From assembly GCF_011397635.1 (NCBI RefSeq), contig NC_064759.1:13350428-13414427 (forward strand): a stretch of DNA of 64,000 nt, read 5' to 3'. Made by a program: the position numbers and the translations under genes. The notes below the pieces were generated by a model. That model was not told the origin of the DNA, searched no databases, and worked only from the letters and a program-made list of their open reading frames with translations. Below, in pieces: positions 22,276 through 33,350 of the stretch. The DNA comes from Epinephelus fuscoguttatus (lineage: Eukaryota > Chordata > Actinopteri > Perciformes > Serranidae). Within the stretch, counting starts at the first letter, position 1, and each line of letters begins with the position of its first letter.

Positions 22276-23249
22276 GTGGAAAATGTGGAGCTAGGTTAGC
22301 CTTCACTCTGTGAGTGATCCAGATTTAACTAGCCAACCATCTACATATGAACAGAATTTTTTATGTCATATTTGAGCCCAGTGACGGACTCAGGATGTTT
22401 GAAGGGCAGGGGCGAAAAGGCAAAAAGGGCACCTACTGCATGACATGGGGACAAGAGGGCAGCCAAAAGGGCACATTTGCCCGTTTTGTTAATCAAGAAG
22501 GCAGCCAAAACCCCCAAATTCCACCAGATGCGGGTTGGTTGCGTCTGTGCTCCCGATATGTTTCAATTCTAGTCAATGTGTGTGCTTCCACCGGCTGCGG
22601 CTGTGCTGCGTTCCGGCTCCGTCACGCTCTGCGGCGCTCCGGAGCCCTCCGCAACTAGATACGCAGGACTTCTATTTTTGCCAGACGCCTGAGCACAACG
22701 CAGCAATTCAGCACAGAGCAGATTGTGCGGGGCAGGAAGTTATGCACAGAAACAAAATAAAACATCCGCTATATTTTCAAAATAAAATGCACATTGTTCA
22801 CGGCAGATCATATTTCCCTTGAAAACGTCCTAATGGGCAGAGGCAGGCCTGAAGTCAACAGGTCAGAGGTTTTCAGATGTCATTTCACCCCGTTGACACC
22901 ATGGACGAAGAGATGTTAATCATGGAGGTGCACCGAGATGTCTTCCTACTACTCCTCTGGTTTTGCGGTTCTGTTTATAGAAAATACATCTTGTTATATT
23001 GTGCGATTATGCGTGAATTCGCGAGATCTCGTAGGTCCTCGTGACTCGCGCTGTCCGGCGGAGCTGCACCATTCTGCACAGAAAACGCTGCTGGTGGGTG
23101 TTGACGGACGGCGGAGCACGCAGCAGATAACCAGCGTCCGTCACTGGGCTCAAATATGACATAAAAAATTCTGTTCATATGTAGATGGTTGGCTAGTTAA
23201 ATCTGGATCACTCACAGAGTGAAGGCTAACCTAGCTCCACATTTTCCAC
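22276..23249. mobile_element. Foldback structure: perfect 114-bp inverted repeats around a hAT-like insert
   Basis: 22,276-22,389 and 23,136-23,249 are reverse complements over all 114 bases, with a 746-bp spacer. The inner ends read CAGTGACGGAC, a hAT-like terminus. The outer part of each arm is ordinary S100-array spacer, also present once at 28,455-28,530 and diverged at 33,385-33,450. The spacer is GC-rich in the middle (GGCTGCGGCTGTGCTGCGTT), has no gene motif, and the frames inside look fortuitous. Confidence 0.7.
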
Positions 23250-23384
23250 ATTTTCAACCAAGGCGGCACCGGGGGGGGTGGTCAGGGGGTTTGAGCCTGT
23301 TAGGGTGGAACTTTATAATTAATATGAAACAAAAACAGGGTCACACTAGTCCTGACCTTTGACCTTCAACCACCAAATTCCAAT

Positions 23385-23735
23385 CCATTTATTCTACAGT
23401 CTAAGAGGACGTCTTAGACTGCAGAAAAGGCAAAACTGGTTTACCTGTATGAAAGGGCGCTGATTTCAGAGGAAAAGCAGGAAAGAGTCCATTCCAGAAT
23501 TCATTTTTGACATTTTATAGGAGAGAAGACAAAGAGAGGAGTGGAGGCTTTGAAAGAGTGATTGTTGACCTGTATTTAAAGGTGTTTGGGTCAATTTGTG
23601 ACCAGGTATTTTGACAGCGCTCTCCCAAAGCCATTCTGAAGAAATAACCAGTAAAGTGAGTGGGAAGCACCCTCTAGATGCCTTGAATTGTTTGAGAAAC
23701 AGTTTTGGGGATTTGGCCCAGCTGCAGAAAATGTT
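23385..23735 (+). promoter_or_regulatory. Damaged promoter of S100-like unit 5, exon 1 missing
   Basis: Conserved block TGTATGAAAGGGCGCTGATT and AGCAGGAAAGAGTCCATTCC, a weakened GT box (GAGGAGTGGAGGC) and TATTTAAA at 23,573 are present. About 30 bp after the TATA box the sequence jumps into intron 1 material (CCCAAAGCCATTCTGAAGAA), so exon 1 with its normal donor is lost. Confidence 0.65.
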
Positions 23736-23739
23736 CACA

Positions 23740-24366
23740 TTATTTGACTAAAAAGGCGGAGGTTGATTAGGTTCATTATAATTTGGAATGAAGGGTTTGA
23801 ATTATTGCATGTGATTACTATCAAATTCTATTGCAACAACAACAAATAAATAACCCTGTAGGGGGGTCTGGGGACATGCTCCCCTGGGAGAAAATTTTTT
23901 GTGCTTTTTATGTGTGAAAAATGTTCTATATTTACTGATAAAAACTCTAGTGGTATATTATGGTGAAGGGTTACACTTAAAATATGGCTAAGGATTAGTG
24001 GTTGAACATTTCAGTAATCTAAAGAAAAATGGCTAACGTACTGATCTGCCTCTGGAGGGCCAGTGTTTCCGCTATATGCAAATATATGACCGCCGCTACT
24101 GATTTTTTTTTTTTCTTCTTCTTCTTCTTCTTCTTCTTAGCTCTTTAGAAACTATCGATATATTATTTGGTGCTATGGACGCATCATATCCAGGCTTATA
24201 GAACAGGTCTATACCTTGTCCTTTTATTAAACAAATTAAATAGCCTTATGTTATTTATCTTATTTACATGATGGCATGTCATTTCTGTCTCTACATAGTC
24301 ACGATTACAATTCTCCTCTGCTCTCTGTATCGTGCACGGCGGAGTTTCGCCCCGATGCCAGCGTGC

Positions 24367-24410
<44 letters not shown>

Positions 24411-24862
24411 AGCACACTAGAGTCCTGACCCAACCGGCAGCATGGCACTAATGGAGCGGTGCCTGTGTTGCATTCAGGCATTGCTATTGTCACGTAAATA
24501 ACAAAGCCAAAGAATTCTCAGTAGGCACTCCAGCCAGTGCGCTACAAAGTGACATTAATTTACTGGAGGCACTGTATATCTGGCCGCCATAGTCTCGTCA
24601 GTGTATGGGAAACACTGTTCACCCACCTCGTCTGTCAGCTAGCAGTATCATCGTCTTCCTGTCAACTGAATTCAAGTTTTCCGCGTTCTGCCAATACATC
24701 AGATAACTTCCTGCGTGTCATTTCAACATAAAAGCTGTCCAGTGTGTTAATATGTTTACCATGCTGTTTGGGGCTTCTTCAATTTTTTTCTCTTTGAAAT
24801 TTTTACTGAGGTCCGGACCTCGGTGACCTCATAGCTGGCTACGGCCATGCTGAGGAACAGAG
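23740..24862. mobile_element. Insertion inside intron 1 of unit 5, with (CA)n 24,369-24,406
   Basis: Intron 1 sequence shared with unit 3 stops near 23,735 and resumes near 24,863 (GAGAAAGATGACAAGGAAGC). The intervening 1.1 kb has no counterpart in other units. It contains a CTT run at 24,115-24,140 and a CA microsatellite. I see no terminal repeats or coding motif, so the class is unknown. Confidence 0.5.
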
Positions 24863-25155
24863 AAAGATGACAAGGAAGCAAAAGAGAAAGATTTAAAGAA
24901 AAGGAAAATCCAAATTTTAGCTTGTACTAAATATTTTGGAAAAACCAATCAGTTCTTATCATTAGACAACTGAGGAAGTGTGTTTGGTGATAACATTCCT
25001 GGTCTGAGCTAGCTCAAAGGTCGAACCTGTGTGTTAAAATTTTGCTTTAAGCATTGCCACATTGCTGCAGAGCCTATCACAGCAATGTGCAATATATAAG
25101 TGAATAAACAGATAAATAAATAAACACTGTCATGATGTTTCTTGTTCCAGCCAAC

Positions 25156-25495
25156 ATGTCAGACCTCAGGCAAGCGTTGAAACTCCTCACAGACACCTTT
25201 GAAGAATTGGCCGGAAAGGACGGAGACAAAAGCACTATGACCAAAGCAGAAATTGGTGCGCTGCTCCGCTCCGAGTTTCCTAATGCAGTAAGTAGAAAAG
25301 ATTTCTCTATCACAACAGAAAGCTGTGATTGCCTCTTTGACATATGTTTAATATTTTACCATCTACTTACAGCTGCTATTGTTATTTTATTTCTTTCTTA
25401 AGGACAAAGGCTCAGCTGAAGTCGACAGTTTCTTCAGCAAGATGGATGCCAACAGTGATGTGTTGTCACTTTCAAAGAGTTTGTCCTTATTGTAA
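25156..25495 (+). pseudogene. S100-like unit 5: one-base deletion in the calcium loop
   Basis: Exon 2 (25,151-25,287, ATG 25,156) is intact and encodes 44 residues, MSDLRQALKLLTDTFEELAG to LLRSEFPNA, donor GTAAGT. Exon 3 starts at 25,403 (acceptor TTTCTTAAG) with DKGSAEVDSFFSKMDANSD. One G is missing compared with unit 6 (GATG-TGTTGTC against GATGGTGTTGTT), so the loop shifts to VLSLSKSLSLL and stops at 25,493-25,495. Product would be 74 residues without a working C-terminal EF-hand. With exon 1 also lost it is most likely a pseudogene. A base-calling or assembly error at a single site would change the coding verdict but not the exon 1 loss. Confidence 0.7.
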
Positions 25496-25559
25496 CAGAC
25501 TTCAAATTACTCGACTTTATACCAGCCCTCACTGTGATGTAAACTGGCAAATAAATAAT

Positions 25560-26094
25560 TGGACCACATTGCCTTGGAAGTGTGTTGCCTTATTGTTGTA
25601 CTAAATTAAAAAAAACAAAACAGTGTGTTCCAACCTGCCCCACATGTCATTGTCAAATGTTCTGAGAAGGGGAAACTTTGTCAAACACATATGAATGATT
25701 TATTGATGGTTTATTGTGTGGTGTTATGATTCTTAGTTTTATATTTTCTGTTTACTTTATAATAACCTGAAAAACAGACATCTGGTTTCTGGTTCCAGGG
25801 CAGATATTTAGTTCATGTTTTAGCATCTTGTCCTTCATCAGTCAAACCTTCTCCCCTTGCACGGACACTCCTGCTAACAAAGAACCCACCTGGACCCCCA
25901 TCTGCTCCTCTTCACCCCCCTGCCCTGGAACCTCTTGGCCAGCTACCCTAGCCCAGCTCCCCTGCTTCACTCCCCAACATCGGACTTTGCCTCCCAATGC
26001 TACTCCACTCATTTTATCACCAATAAATCACCCACTAGATCCTGCTCCTAGTCTGTGTTTTATCTGCTTTTGGGTTCACTTGCCTTGTCATGTA
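25560..26094. other. 3' module of unit 5 and an unclassified insert
   Basis: 25,560-25,730 carries the unit 3' module (TGGACCACATTGCCTTGG, AATGATTTATTGATGG). From about 25,735 to 26,090 sequence differs from sister units: C-rich, with CCAATAAATCACCCACTAG near 26,020. It is probably a retroelement end. The 127-residue frame at 25,828-26,211 runs across it into the Tc1 remnant and is not a gene. Confidence 0.4.
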
Positions 26095-26430
26095 ACAAAC
26101 TGCCAGGTTCCAAGAGAGGCTTTGGTCAGGGAGGTGACCAAGAACCCAACTATCACTCAAAAAGAGCTTGGACATCCTCTGCAGAGATGGAAGAACCTGC
26201 CAGAAGGCTGACCATCAATCAGGCCCTTTTGGTGGTATGGCTGTAGACTGAAGCCACTTTTGAGTAAAAGGCATATAACAACACACTTGGGGTTTGCCAA
26301 ATGACATTTAAAGGACTCTGAAAGCATGAGGAAAAATTTCACACATGCTTCCTATCCAATCTGATGGAGATCTGCCAGGAAGAATTGGATAATAGTCCCG
26401 AATCCAGATGTGAAAAGCTTGTAAGCGCTT
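26095..26430 (+). mobile_element. Tc1-type transposase remnant with internal deletion
   Basis: Across frameshifts it reads VTKNPTITQKELGHPLQRW, then LKPLLSKRHITTHLGFAKCH and LKDSESMRKNF, the middle of a Tc1-like transposase. It then jumps to a form of the C-terminus (SNLME, ICQEELDNS). The catalytic segment between is deleted. It is followed by the S100 unit upstream module, in the same arrangement as at 16,190-16,620. Confidence 0.75.
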
Positions 26431-26759
26431 ACCCGAAAAGACTCAGAGGGCTTTCTGCATAAAACTGACATTTCCTGATTTCACCCTGGGAATGAGGCAG
26501 GTAACAACAGAAGATACTGATAGCCAAGGGATCAACCCTGCTAATGTGACTAATAATGTTCAAAAACTGATGGTCAGTATTTGCCCTGAAGTATGAAAAC
26601 TGATGTTTGTTGTCAGATTGAGTGAAAAAATATTCTTACAGATTGTAGATACCAATTTATTAAGAGGATTAAATGACCCCTCAACATGCAGACTGGAAGG
26701 AGATTATACTGACCACCATTACTTACTTAATCTCTTTGCATGAGAATCTCTATATAGTT

Positions 26760-26995
26760 TGTAGCTTTCCAAAACTGGTATAACTGGTGTGAAAGGGCAC
26801 TTATGTCAGAGGAAAAGCAGGACAGAGTACATTTCCAGCATTGTTTTTGACATTTTCTAAGAGAAAAGACTTGGGGGCTTGGGAACAGGGTTTGTCAAGT
26901 TGTATTTAAAAAGGTTTGTGTCTGTGCTCTCTTCACAAATTCCTCTCTGCCTCCATCGCAACATCTCTACTTCAGAAAGTTTTCATACAATCTTG
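26760..26995 (+). promoter_or_regulatory. Promoter and non-coding exon 1 of S100-like unit 6
   Basis: Conserved block GGTGTGAAAGGGCACTTATG and AGCAGGACAGAGTACATTTC, TATTTAAA at 26,903, and exon 1 from about 26,930 to 26,995 with donor GTAAGA. The GAGGGGTGGG box present in most units is missing here; only a shorter CTTGGGGGCTTGGG remains at about 26,870. Confidence 0.68.
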
Positions 26996-27650
26996 GTAAG
27001 AGGAAATATGTTTTTTAAATCTTATTTTATGCAGCAATAATGATTTAGTAGTTAATACTTGATACATAGCAATATGTGGCATGAGATACATGAGAAAGTG
27101 TTTGGGTGTGGTTTGTGTATTGTTTGGAGTGCGACGTCTAATTGGGATTAACATGTCAATCTGTAGTGAGATTTTACCTGTTCTAATTTGAATAATATAT
27201 CTAATAGCGACAATTGCAAATTTGGTGGGATTACAGTAAATCAAGTCAACCAAGAAGTCTAGAGGAAAACCAGTTAATAAGTAGACAGTGAGTAATAGTG
27301 CCGAGCCAAAGCCATTTAGCGGGAAGCAGCGTCTAGATGACTTGAATTGTTGAAAGAAGAAAAAGAAGGAAAATCTGAACTTTTGCTTGTAATAAATATT
27401 TTTCTTTGATTCATGACAAATACGAGGAAATGTGTTGGGCTGTAACATTTCTGATCTGAGCAAGTGGCTCATTCAACTCCTTCCAGTGTTTCAGCTGGAC
27501 GTACCAAAGCAGTAGAGTCCAACCGTAGTGTTTACATTTAGCATGAAGCATTATCACATTACTGAATTACCACTGCCATGTAAAATATACAAATAACTAA
27601 ATGACTGAATAAATAAACACAGTCAGCAATGTTTTCTCGTTCCAGCCAAC

Positions 27651-28018
27651 ATGGCCCACCTCAGAGAGGCATTGGAATTGCTCACAGACACATTCAAAGA
27701 ATACGCCGGAAGGGGCGGAGACAAAAACACTATGTCCAAAGCAGAAATTCGTGTCATGCTCCGCAAGGAGTTTCCCAATGCAGTAAGTACAAAGATATTT
27801 CTCTATTGCAACAGTAAGCTGTAATTAACTCCCTAACATATTATGTTTGATATTTAACAATCAACTTACAACTGCTACTGTTTTTTTTATTTCTTAAGAA
27901 CATGGACACAGCTGAAATGAAGCATTTCTTCAATAAGATGGATGCCGATGGTGATGGTGTTGTTTCTTTCAAAGAGTTTGTCCTTATTGTAAAAGACTTC
28001 AAACTGATTTATACTTAA
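27651..28018 (+). CDS. S100-family EF-hand calcium-binding protein, unit 6 (83 aa)
   Basis: Coding exons 27,651-27,782 (acceptor CGTTCCAG, exon start 27,646; donor GTAAGT) and 27,899-28,018 (acceptor ATTTCTTAAG). Exon 2 gives MAHLREALELLTDTFKEYAG, a pseudo-EF loop GRGGDKNTMSKAE and a hydrophobic helix ending KEFPNA. Exon 3 gives NMDTAEMKHFFNKM, the canonical loop DADGDGVVSFKE, then FVLIVKDFKLIYT and a stop. All ligand positions of the second loop are acceptable. Closest relative here is the broken unit 5. The 3' region has ATAAATGATTTGGCCACATT and an AATAAA near 28,076. Intact and probably functional, although its promoter has lost the GT box. Confidence 0.85.
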
Positions 28019-28570
28019 GAATAAATGATTTGGCCACATTGCATCAGTGGCGGATGATGTTGGTGTAAACTGGCAAATAAATAACAGTGCCACATTGCCT
28101 TGTCCTGCCTCATTTAATTTGTACTAAGCGGAAAAAATGCCTCAGTATTACAGTTAATTAATATATGTCATTATATCTTTTAAAAAGTTAGAAATTAGTG
28201 CTGATAATGCTGATTAATCATTGTTGGATGTTATATAGTGACTTAAAATGTGCTGACTGAACATGTATCACTAATTCTGAATGTCAGAAGTGGTAAATTA
28301 AATAGTAGCTACAGCTGTGAGATAAAAGCAGTGGTGTAAAAATATTTTGGTCATTCTTGTTGTGCAGCAACATTTTGGTCTCATGACTTCTGAAAAAAGA
28401 GATGGAGTTTTCAAGTTTTTTGCATTTTAAAAGAATAGTGATTTATTTTATTTAGCCTTAACTCTGTGAGTGATCCAGATTTAACTAGCTAACCTTGTAC
28501 ATATGAACAGAATTTTTTATGTCAAGTATGTTTTTACATTATTTTTTCCCCTCATAATTGAGCCCGTTAG
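28019..28570. other. 3' module of unit 6
   Basis: Shares AAATGTGCTGACTGAACATG, ATTCTGAATGTCAGAAGTGG, GTGCAGCAACATTTTGGTCT and the CTCTGTGAGTGATCCAGATT block with other units. The last block is the sequence that is inverted and duplicated at 22,276 and 23,249. Confidence 0.6.
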
Positions 28571-30100
28571 GGTGGAACGTTATGTGTGAGGCAAACAGAC
28601 TGACATCATCACTTCCTGAACATGATCTGATTGGAATTGTAGTCTTATTTGAGGAGTGAGGCAAATAGTAATGGGTAAAAATGAGTGAGAGTTTACGCTC
28701 ACCCCATGTGATTCATTTGACTTCCCTCCAAAATAAATATGTCACTTCCCTTTTCTTCTTTTCTGGAAGTCCATAAAGTACTAATAGGGTAGAAAATTAC
28801 TTAACGGACACACGTGAAATTAAAACAATTGTAAAATTTAAAAAAATAAATTAATTAAACAATGGTTCCACCTCAAATATATCAGTGCCAGCTGTTGACT
28901 CAAAAAACTGGAGAGGACATGAGAAAAACATCCCAAAGCACCATGTTGTTTTACACTATTTGGTTACTTCTCATGTTCAACAAAAAAAATGAGCAGTAAA
29001 ACAATGGCTTACAGTTTCTTAAAAAACAATTGACCTTTCGCTAAGCCCCGCCCCTTTGTGATGGTAAGCGTGGAGCCCAAACTGTACTAACTGCACTCCC
29101 TGAAGAAATATTATCATATTTGTGGAAAATTGAAAGAGTGATTGCAGAGAGAAGCAGACAGAGGGGTCTACAGTCTGTGTTTGAAGGATATATCCAGGAT
29201 GTCAAACTGACTCAGCAGCAACAACAGGTTAAAAAGACAAAGATAGTTAGAAGCTAAAGCCCAACTATAGGCTACAGATCACAGTGTAAAAGTGAACCAC
29301 CACATCACTGCTGATCGCCACACAAGACAATGAATATAAAGGGAAACTTTGCTGATATTGAACCAGCTGCTGTCAAACACTGTTCATCTGCACACACTCT
29401 GATGACACACAGCTGGTTGAATATGAGCAAAGTTTCCCTGCTTCCCTTCACTGGTTCCTGTACAGCAGGGTCAGTCTTTGTTTCACTGTTATAATCATTA
29501 AAAAGCAAAAGCAGCATGTGTATATATTCAGTAGGCTGTATCTTCAGTAGCTAGCTAGCTAACCCTACACTTTTCAGGGTTTGATTTTGGTTTTGGAACA
29601 GGGGAGAAACGTATATCTTTTCCAACCTCTCCAGGTAACGAGTATACACGACAACAACATTTAGCTCCAAATCCACAAAACCAGCCTGAAAATGAAGGAA
29701 ATCTGAAACGACTGCATTAGAGTCAATGGAGCACAGCTGTGTTGTTATCAGACCCTAGTCTGAGCTGGGCCCATGCTGTGTTATGATTGGCCAGTCTGCG
29801 TCCGGGGGCAGGACTCAGCAAAGGGTCAATTACTGCTGGCTGCAGATGGGAATTAACCTTGTGTACACAATGTGTCACTGCAGCTCATATACCATATCAT
29901 GATCAAGGCCCAGTGGAGGTGTGTGTGGCAGCACCATGGACACGCCTGTCCCGCCATGGGTCAAGGCCAGACGGAGCTCTTCACGTGCTCCCCTGCAGCG
30001 TCCTATTACTGCCACGACCCCCAGTCCAAATCCATTCTTACCATTAGCTTAACAGCCCTCCTGGGCTGCTACAAAAAGCTGACTGTTGTGTTGGCTGAAG
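28571..30100. other. No gene recognised
   Basis: Mixed non-coding sequence. 29,028-29,080 (TTCGCTAAGCCCCGCCC) resembles 34,035-34,075, which precedes the THAP fragment. Frames at 29,305-29,517 and 29,787-30,114 have no domain features. The 29,930-30,020 segment is locally GC-richer, but I cannot assign it. Confidence 0.4.
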
Positions 30101-31995
30101 CAGCTGCTCGATAAAAAAGTGATAGATAAATCTGAAAAACAGAAATGGAGTAGTTAAGATTTTGCACATTATCATTTCTTTTCTTTTCTTTTCCTTTAGC
30201 CCTTAGCAGTAATGATTTTATGAGCTTTTTTAATAACAAAATTCTAACTATTAGAGGCAAAATTCATGACCTCCTGTCCTCAGATAGTACCTATCTAACC
30301 TCAAACACAGCTGTAAAACCTAATATATATTTAGATTGCTTCTCCCCAATTTCTCTTCAAGAATTGACTGCACTGATTTCTTCATCTAAATCATCAACGT
30401 GTCTCTTAGACCCAATCCCAACTAGGCTACTTAAGGAGGTCTTTCCTTTAGTTAACACTCATATATTAGATATGATCAATATATCCTTATTAACAGGCTA
30501 TGTACCACAGTCTTTTAAGGTAGCTGTAATTAAACCTCTACTAAAAAAGCCCACCCTGGATCCAGAGGTGTTAGCCAACTATAGACCAATATCTAATCTT
30601 CCTTTATGTCAAAGATCCTTGAGAAAGTAGTCGCAGACCAGCTGTGTGATTTTCTCCATGATAATAATCTATTTGAGGAATTTCAGTCAGGATTTAGAGT
30701 GCATCATAGCACTGAGACAGCACTAGTTAAAATTACAAATGACCTTCTGATTGCTTCAGACAAAGCACTTGTCTCTGTACTTGTTTTATTAGATCTTAGT
30801 GCAGCGTTTGACACAATTGACCATCAAATTCTACTGCAGAGACTGGATCACTTAATTGGCCTAAAAGGTTCTGCACTGAGCTGGTTTAAATCTTATTTAT
30901 CTGATCGTTTTCAGTTTGTTCACGTTCATAATGAATCGTCCTTACGTACCAAAGTTTGTTTTGGAGTTCCGCAAGGTTCTGTGCTCGGACCAATCCTGTT
31001 TACTCTATATATGCTTCCTTTAGGTAACATCATTAGAAATCACTCTATAAATTTCCATTGTTATGCGGATGATACACAGTTGTATTTATCGATGAAGCCA
31101 GAAGAAAGTAATCAATTAACTAAACTCCATAACTGCCTTAAAGACATAAAAACCTGGATGAGCACCAATTTCCTGATGTTAAATTCAGACAAAACTGAAG
31201 TTATTGTGCTTGGCCCCAAACAACTCAGACACTCTTTATCTGATGACATAGTTTCTCTAGATGGCATTGCTCTGGCCTCTAGCACTACCGTAAGAAACCT
31301 CGGAGTAATATTTGATCAAGATTTGTCTTTTAATTCTCATTTAAAACAAACCTCACGGACTGCATTTTTTCATCTGCGTAATATTGCGAAAATTAGGCCT
31401 ATCCTGACCCGAAAAGATGCAGAAAAATTGGTCCACGCTTTTGTTACCTCAAGGCTGGATTACGGTAACACTCTATTATCAGGCAGCTCTAGTAAGTCCT
31501 TAAAAACTCTGCAGCTAATTCAGAATGCAGCAGCACGTGTACTAACAGGAACTAAGAAACGAGATCATATTTCTCCTGTTTTAGCTTCTCTGCACTGGCT
31601 CCCTGTAAAATCCAGAATTGAATTTAAAATCCTACTGTTAACTTATAAAGCTCTAAATGGTCAAGCTCCGTCATATCTTAGAGAGCTCATAGTGCCTTAT
31701 TATCCCACCAGAACTCTGCGCTCTGAGAACGCAGGGTTACTCGTGGTCCCTAAAGTCTCCAAAAGTAGATCAGGAGCCAGAGCCTTCAGCTATCAGGCTC
31801 CTCTCCTGTGGAATCATCTTCCTGCTACGGTCCGGGAGGCAGACACCGTCTCCACATTTAAGACTAGACTTAAGACTTTCCTCTTTGATAAAGCTTATAG
31901 TTAGGGCTGGCTCAGGCTTGCCCTGTACCAGCCCCTAGTTAGGCTGACTTAGGCCTAGTCTGCCGGAGGACCCCCCTATAATACACCGGGCACCT

Positions 31996-32043
<48 letters not shown>

Positions 32044-32402
32044 GTATTCTATTACTGCATCTTGCTAACTCGGCCATTCTGGATGTCACTAACTCGGCTT
32101 CTTCTCCGGAGCCTTTGTGCTCCACTGTCTCGCAGATTAACTCATATCACAGCGGTGCCTGGACAGCGTGACGTGTGTGGTTGTGCTGCTGCTGTGGTCC
32201 TGCCAGATGCCTCCTGCTGCTGCTGCTGCCATCATTAGTCATTAGTCATACTTCTACTGTTATTATACACATATGACTATTGTCACACTTGTATACTGCC
32301 AGATATTAATACATACTTTCAACATATTGTACCGCAGTAGCCAGAACTATAACTATAATATTATTACTTTCAATAATGTTGTTGTAAGCTACTGTCATTA
32401 CC

Positions 32403-32440
<38 letters not shown>

Positions 32441-32725
32441 ATTGTGTCATGTGGATTACTGTTAATTTGTTATGCTGATCTGTTCTGTACGACATCTATT
32501 GCACGTCTGTCCGTCCTGGAAGAGGGATCCCTCCTCAGTTGCTCTTCCTGAGGTTTCAACCATTTTTTTTCCCCATTAAAGGGGGTTTTTTTGGGGAGTT
32601 TTTCCTTATCCGCTGCGAGGGTCATAAGGACAGAGGGATGTCGTATGCTGTAAAGCCCTGTGAGGCAAATTGTGATTTGTGATATTGGGCTTTATAAATA
32701 AAATTGAAATTGAAATTGAAATTAT
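30100..32725 (+). mobile_element. L2/Maui-like LINE, 5'-truncated, nearly intact reverse transcriptase with one frameshift
   Basis: Frame 30,220-30,630 carries the RT N-terminal region (SFKVAVIKPLLKKPTLDP, LANYRPISNLP), then one base is missing near 30,603. Frame 30,606-31,904 (432 residues) continues with ILEKVVADQL, motif A LDLSAAFDTIDHQI, GVPQGSVLGPILFTLY and the catalytic YADDTQLY, through to FKTRLKTFLFDKAYS. The 3' UTR has a CT run (31,996-32,038), a TC run (32,411-32,434) and ends with repeated AAATTG at 32,700-32,723. The endonuclease region is missing. It is the best LINE in the window and the reference for the fragments at 1-657, 7261-7639 and 8891-9250. Confidence 0.9.
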
Positions 32726-32870
32726 GTAGCAACTTAAATTGTGCTGACGTTGATTATATACCACTGATTCTGAATGTCAGAAGTGACAGATTAAAAAAGT
32801 AGCAGTGTGAAAAGCTATTTTGGGAGCAATGCTGTGATGCAGCAACATTTTGGTGAAGAAAAAATGGATG
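32726..32870 (+). other. Orphan S100-unit 3' module (continued at 33,360-33,540)
   Basis: Blocks AACTTAAATTGTGCTGACGT, ATTCTGAATGTCAGAAGTGA and GATGCAGCAACATTTTGGTG match the 3' side of units 4 and 6, as does 33,360-33,540 (GTGAGCGATCCAGATTTAGC, GACAGGGTGGAACTTTA). No S100 exons precede it; the LINE does. This is a trace of another lost unit, split by the repeat at 32,870-33,350. Confidence 0.6.
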
Positions 32871-33350
32871 TGTCATGTTCTCTTCTTTTAAGATACACTT
32901 CTGTTTTTCACAGGAAATTTAATGTTTACATACAGTCTCAAAAGAAATGCACATCATTGGTACAACACCACAAATTGACCTTTTTTTCCTTCAACAACTA
33001 ACACAATTGGTTTGGTTTAGGAAGCAAAAGGAAGTGGTTAGGTTTTGGAAAAACAGAACAGGCTTTGGCTTTAGAATCTTACAGGACGCGAATACCACTC
33101 TCTCGGGTGACAAGTCGGTGTTTATGGGACCTATTTGCCACCTCTCCCTTATAGTCTACTTGGACTTTAGCTGCCTTAACTTTTGTCCTTGTCCCGCCGC
33201 GTTTCCCCCTGCTGGCGCCGTTAAACTATAATGGCAACCGGCCGCGTATCATTAAAGGGTGCCTTTTGTTGTTGGTTTCCGACACTGTAAGGTACTGCCC
33301 TAGCGCCATATTTCCTCGGAGTGAGACGGTGCTCTATAAGAACCTAGGCC
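32870..33350 (+). repeat. Dispersed repeat, second copy of the 11,680-12,120 family
   Basis: Diverged copy of 11,730-12,180 (AGATACACTTCTGTTTTTCA, GGTTAGGTTTTGG, ACTATAATGGCAACCG). It interrupts the orphan S100 3' module. A run of TCAA at 33,881-33,911 lies further on. No coding sequence. Confidence 0.55.

Noticed and set aside
22347-22822. Two frames of 95-103 residues in the foldback spacer
   Set aside because: They start in the inverted repeat and run through transposon-like sequence; no family features.
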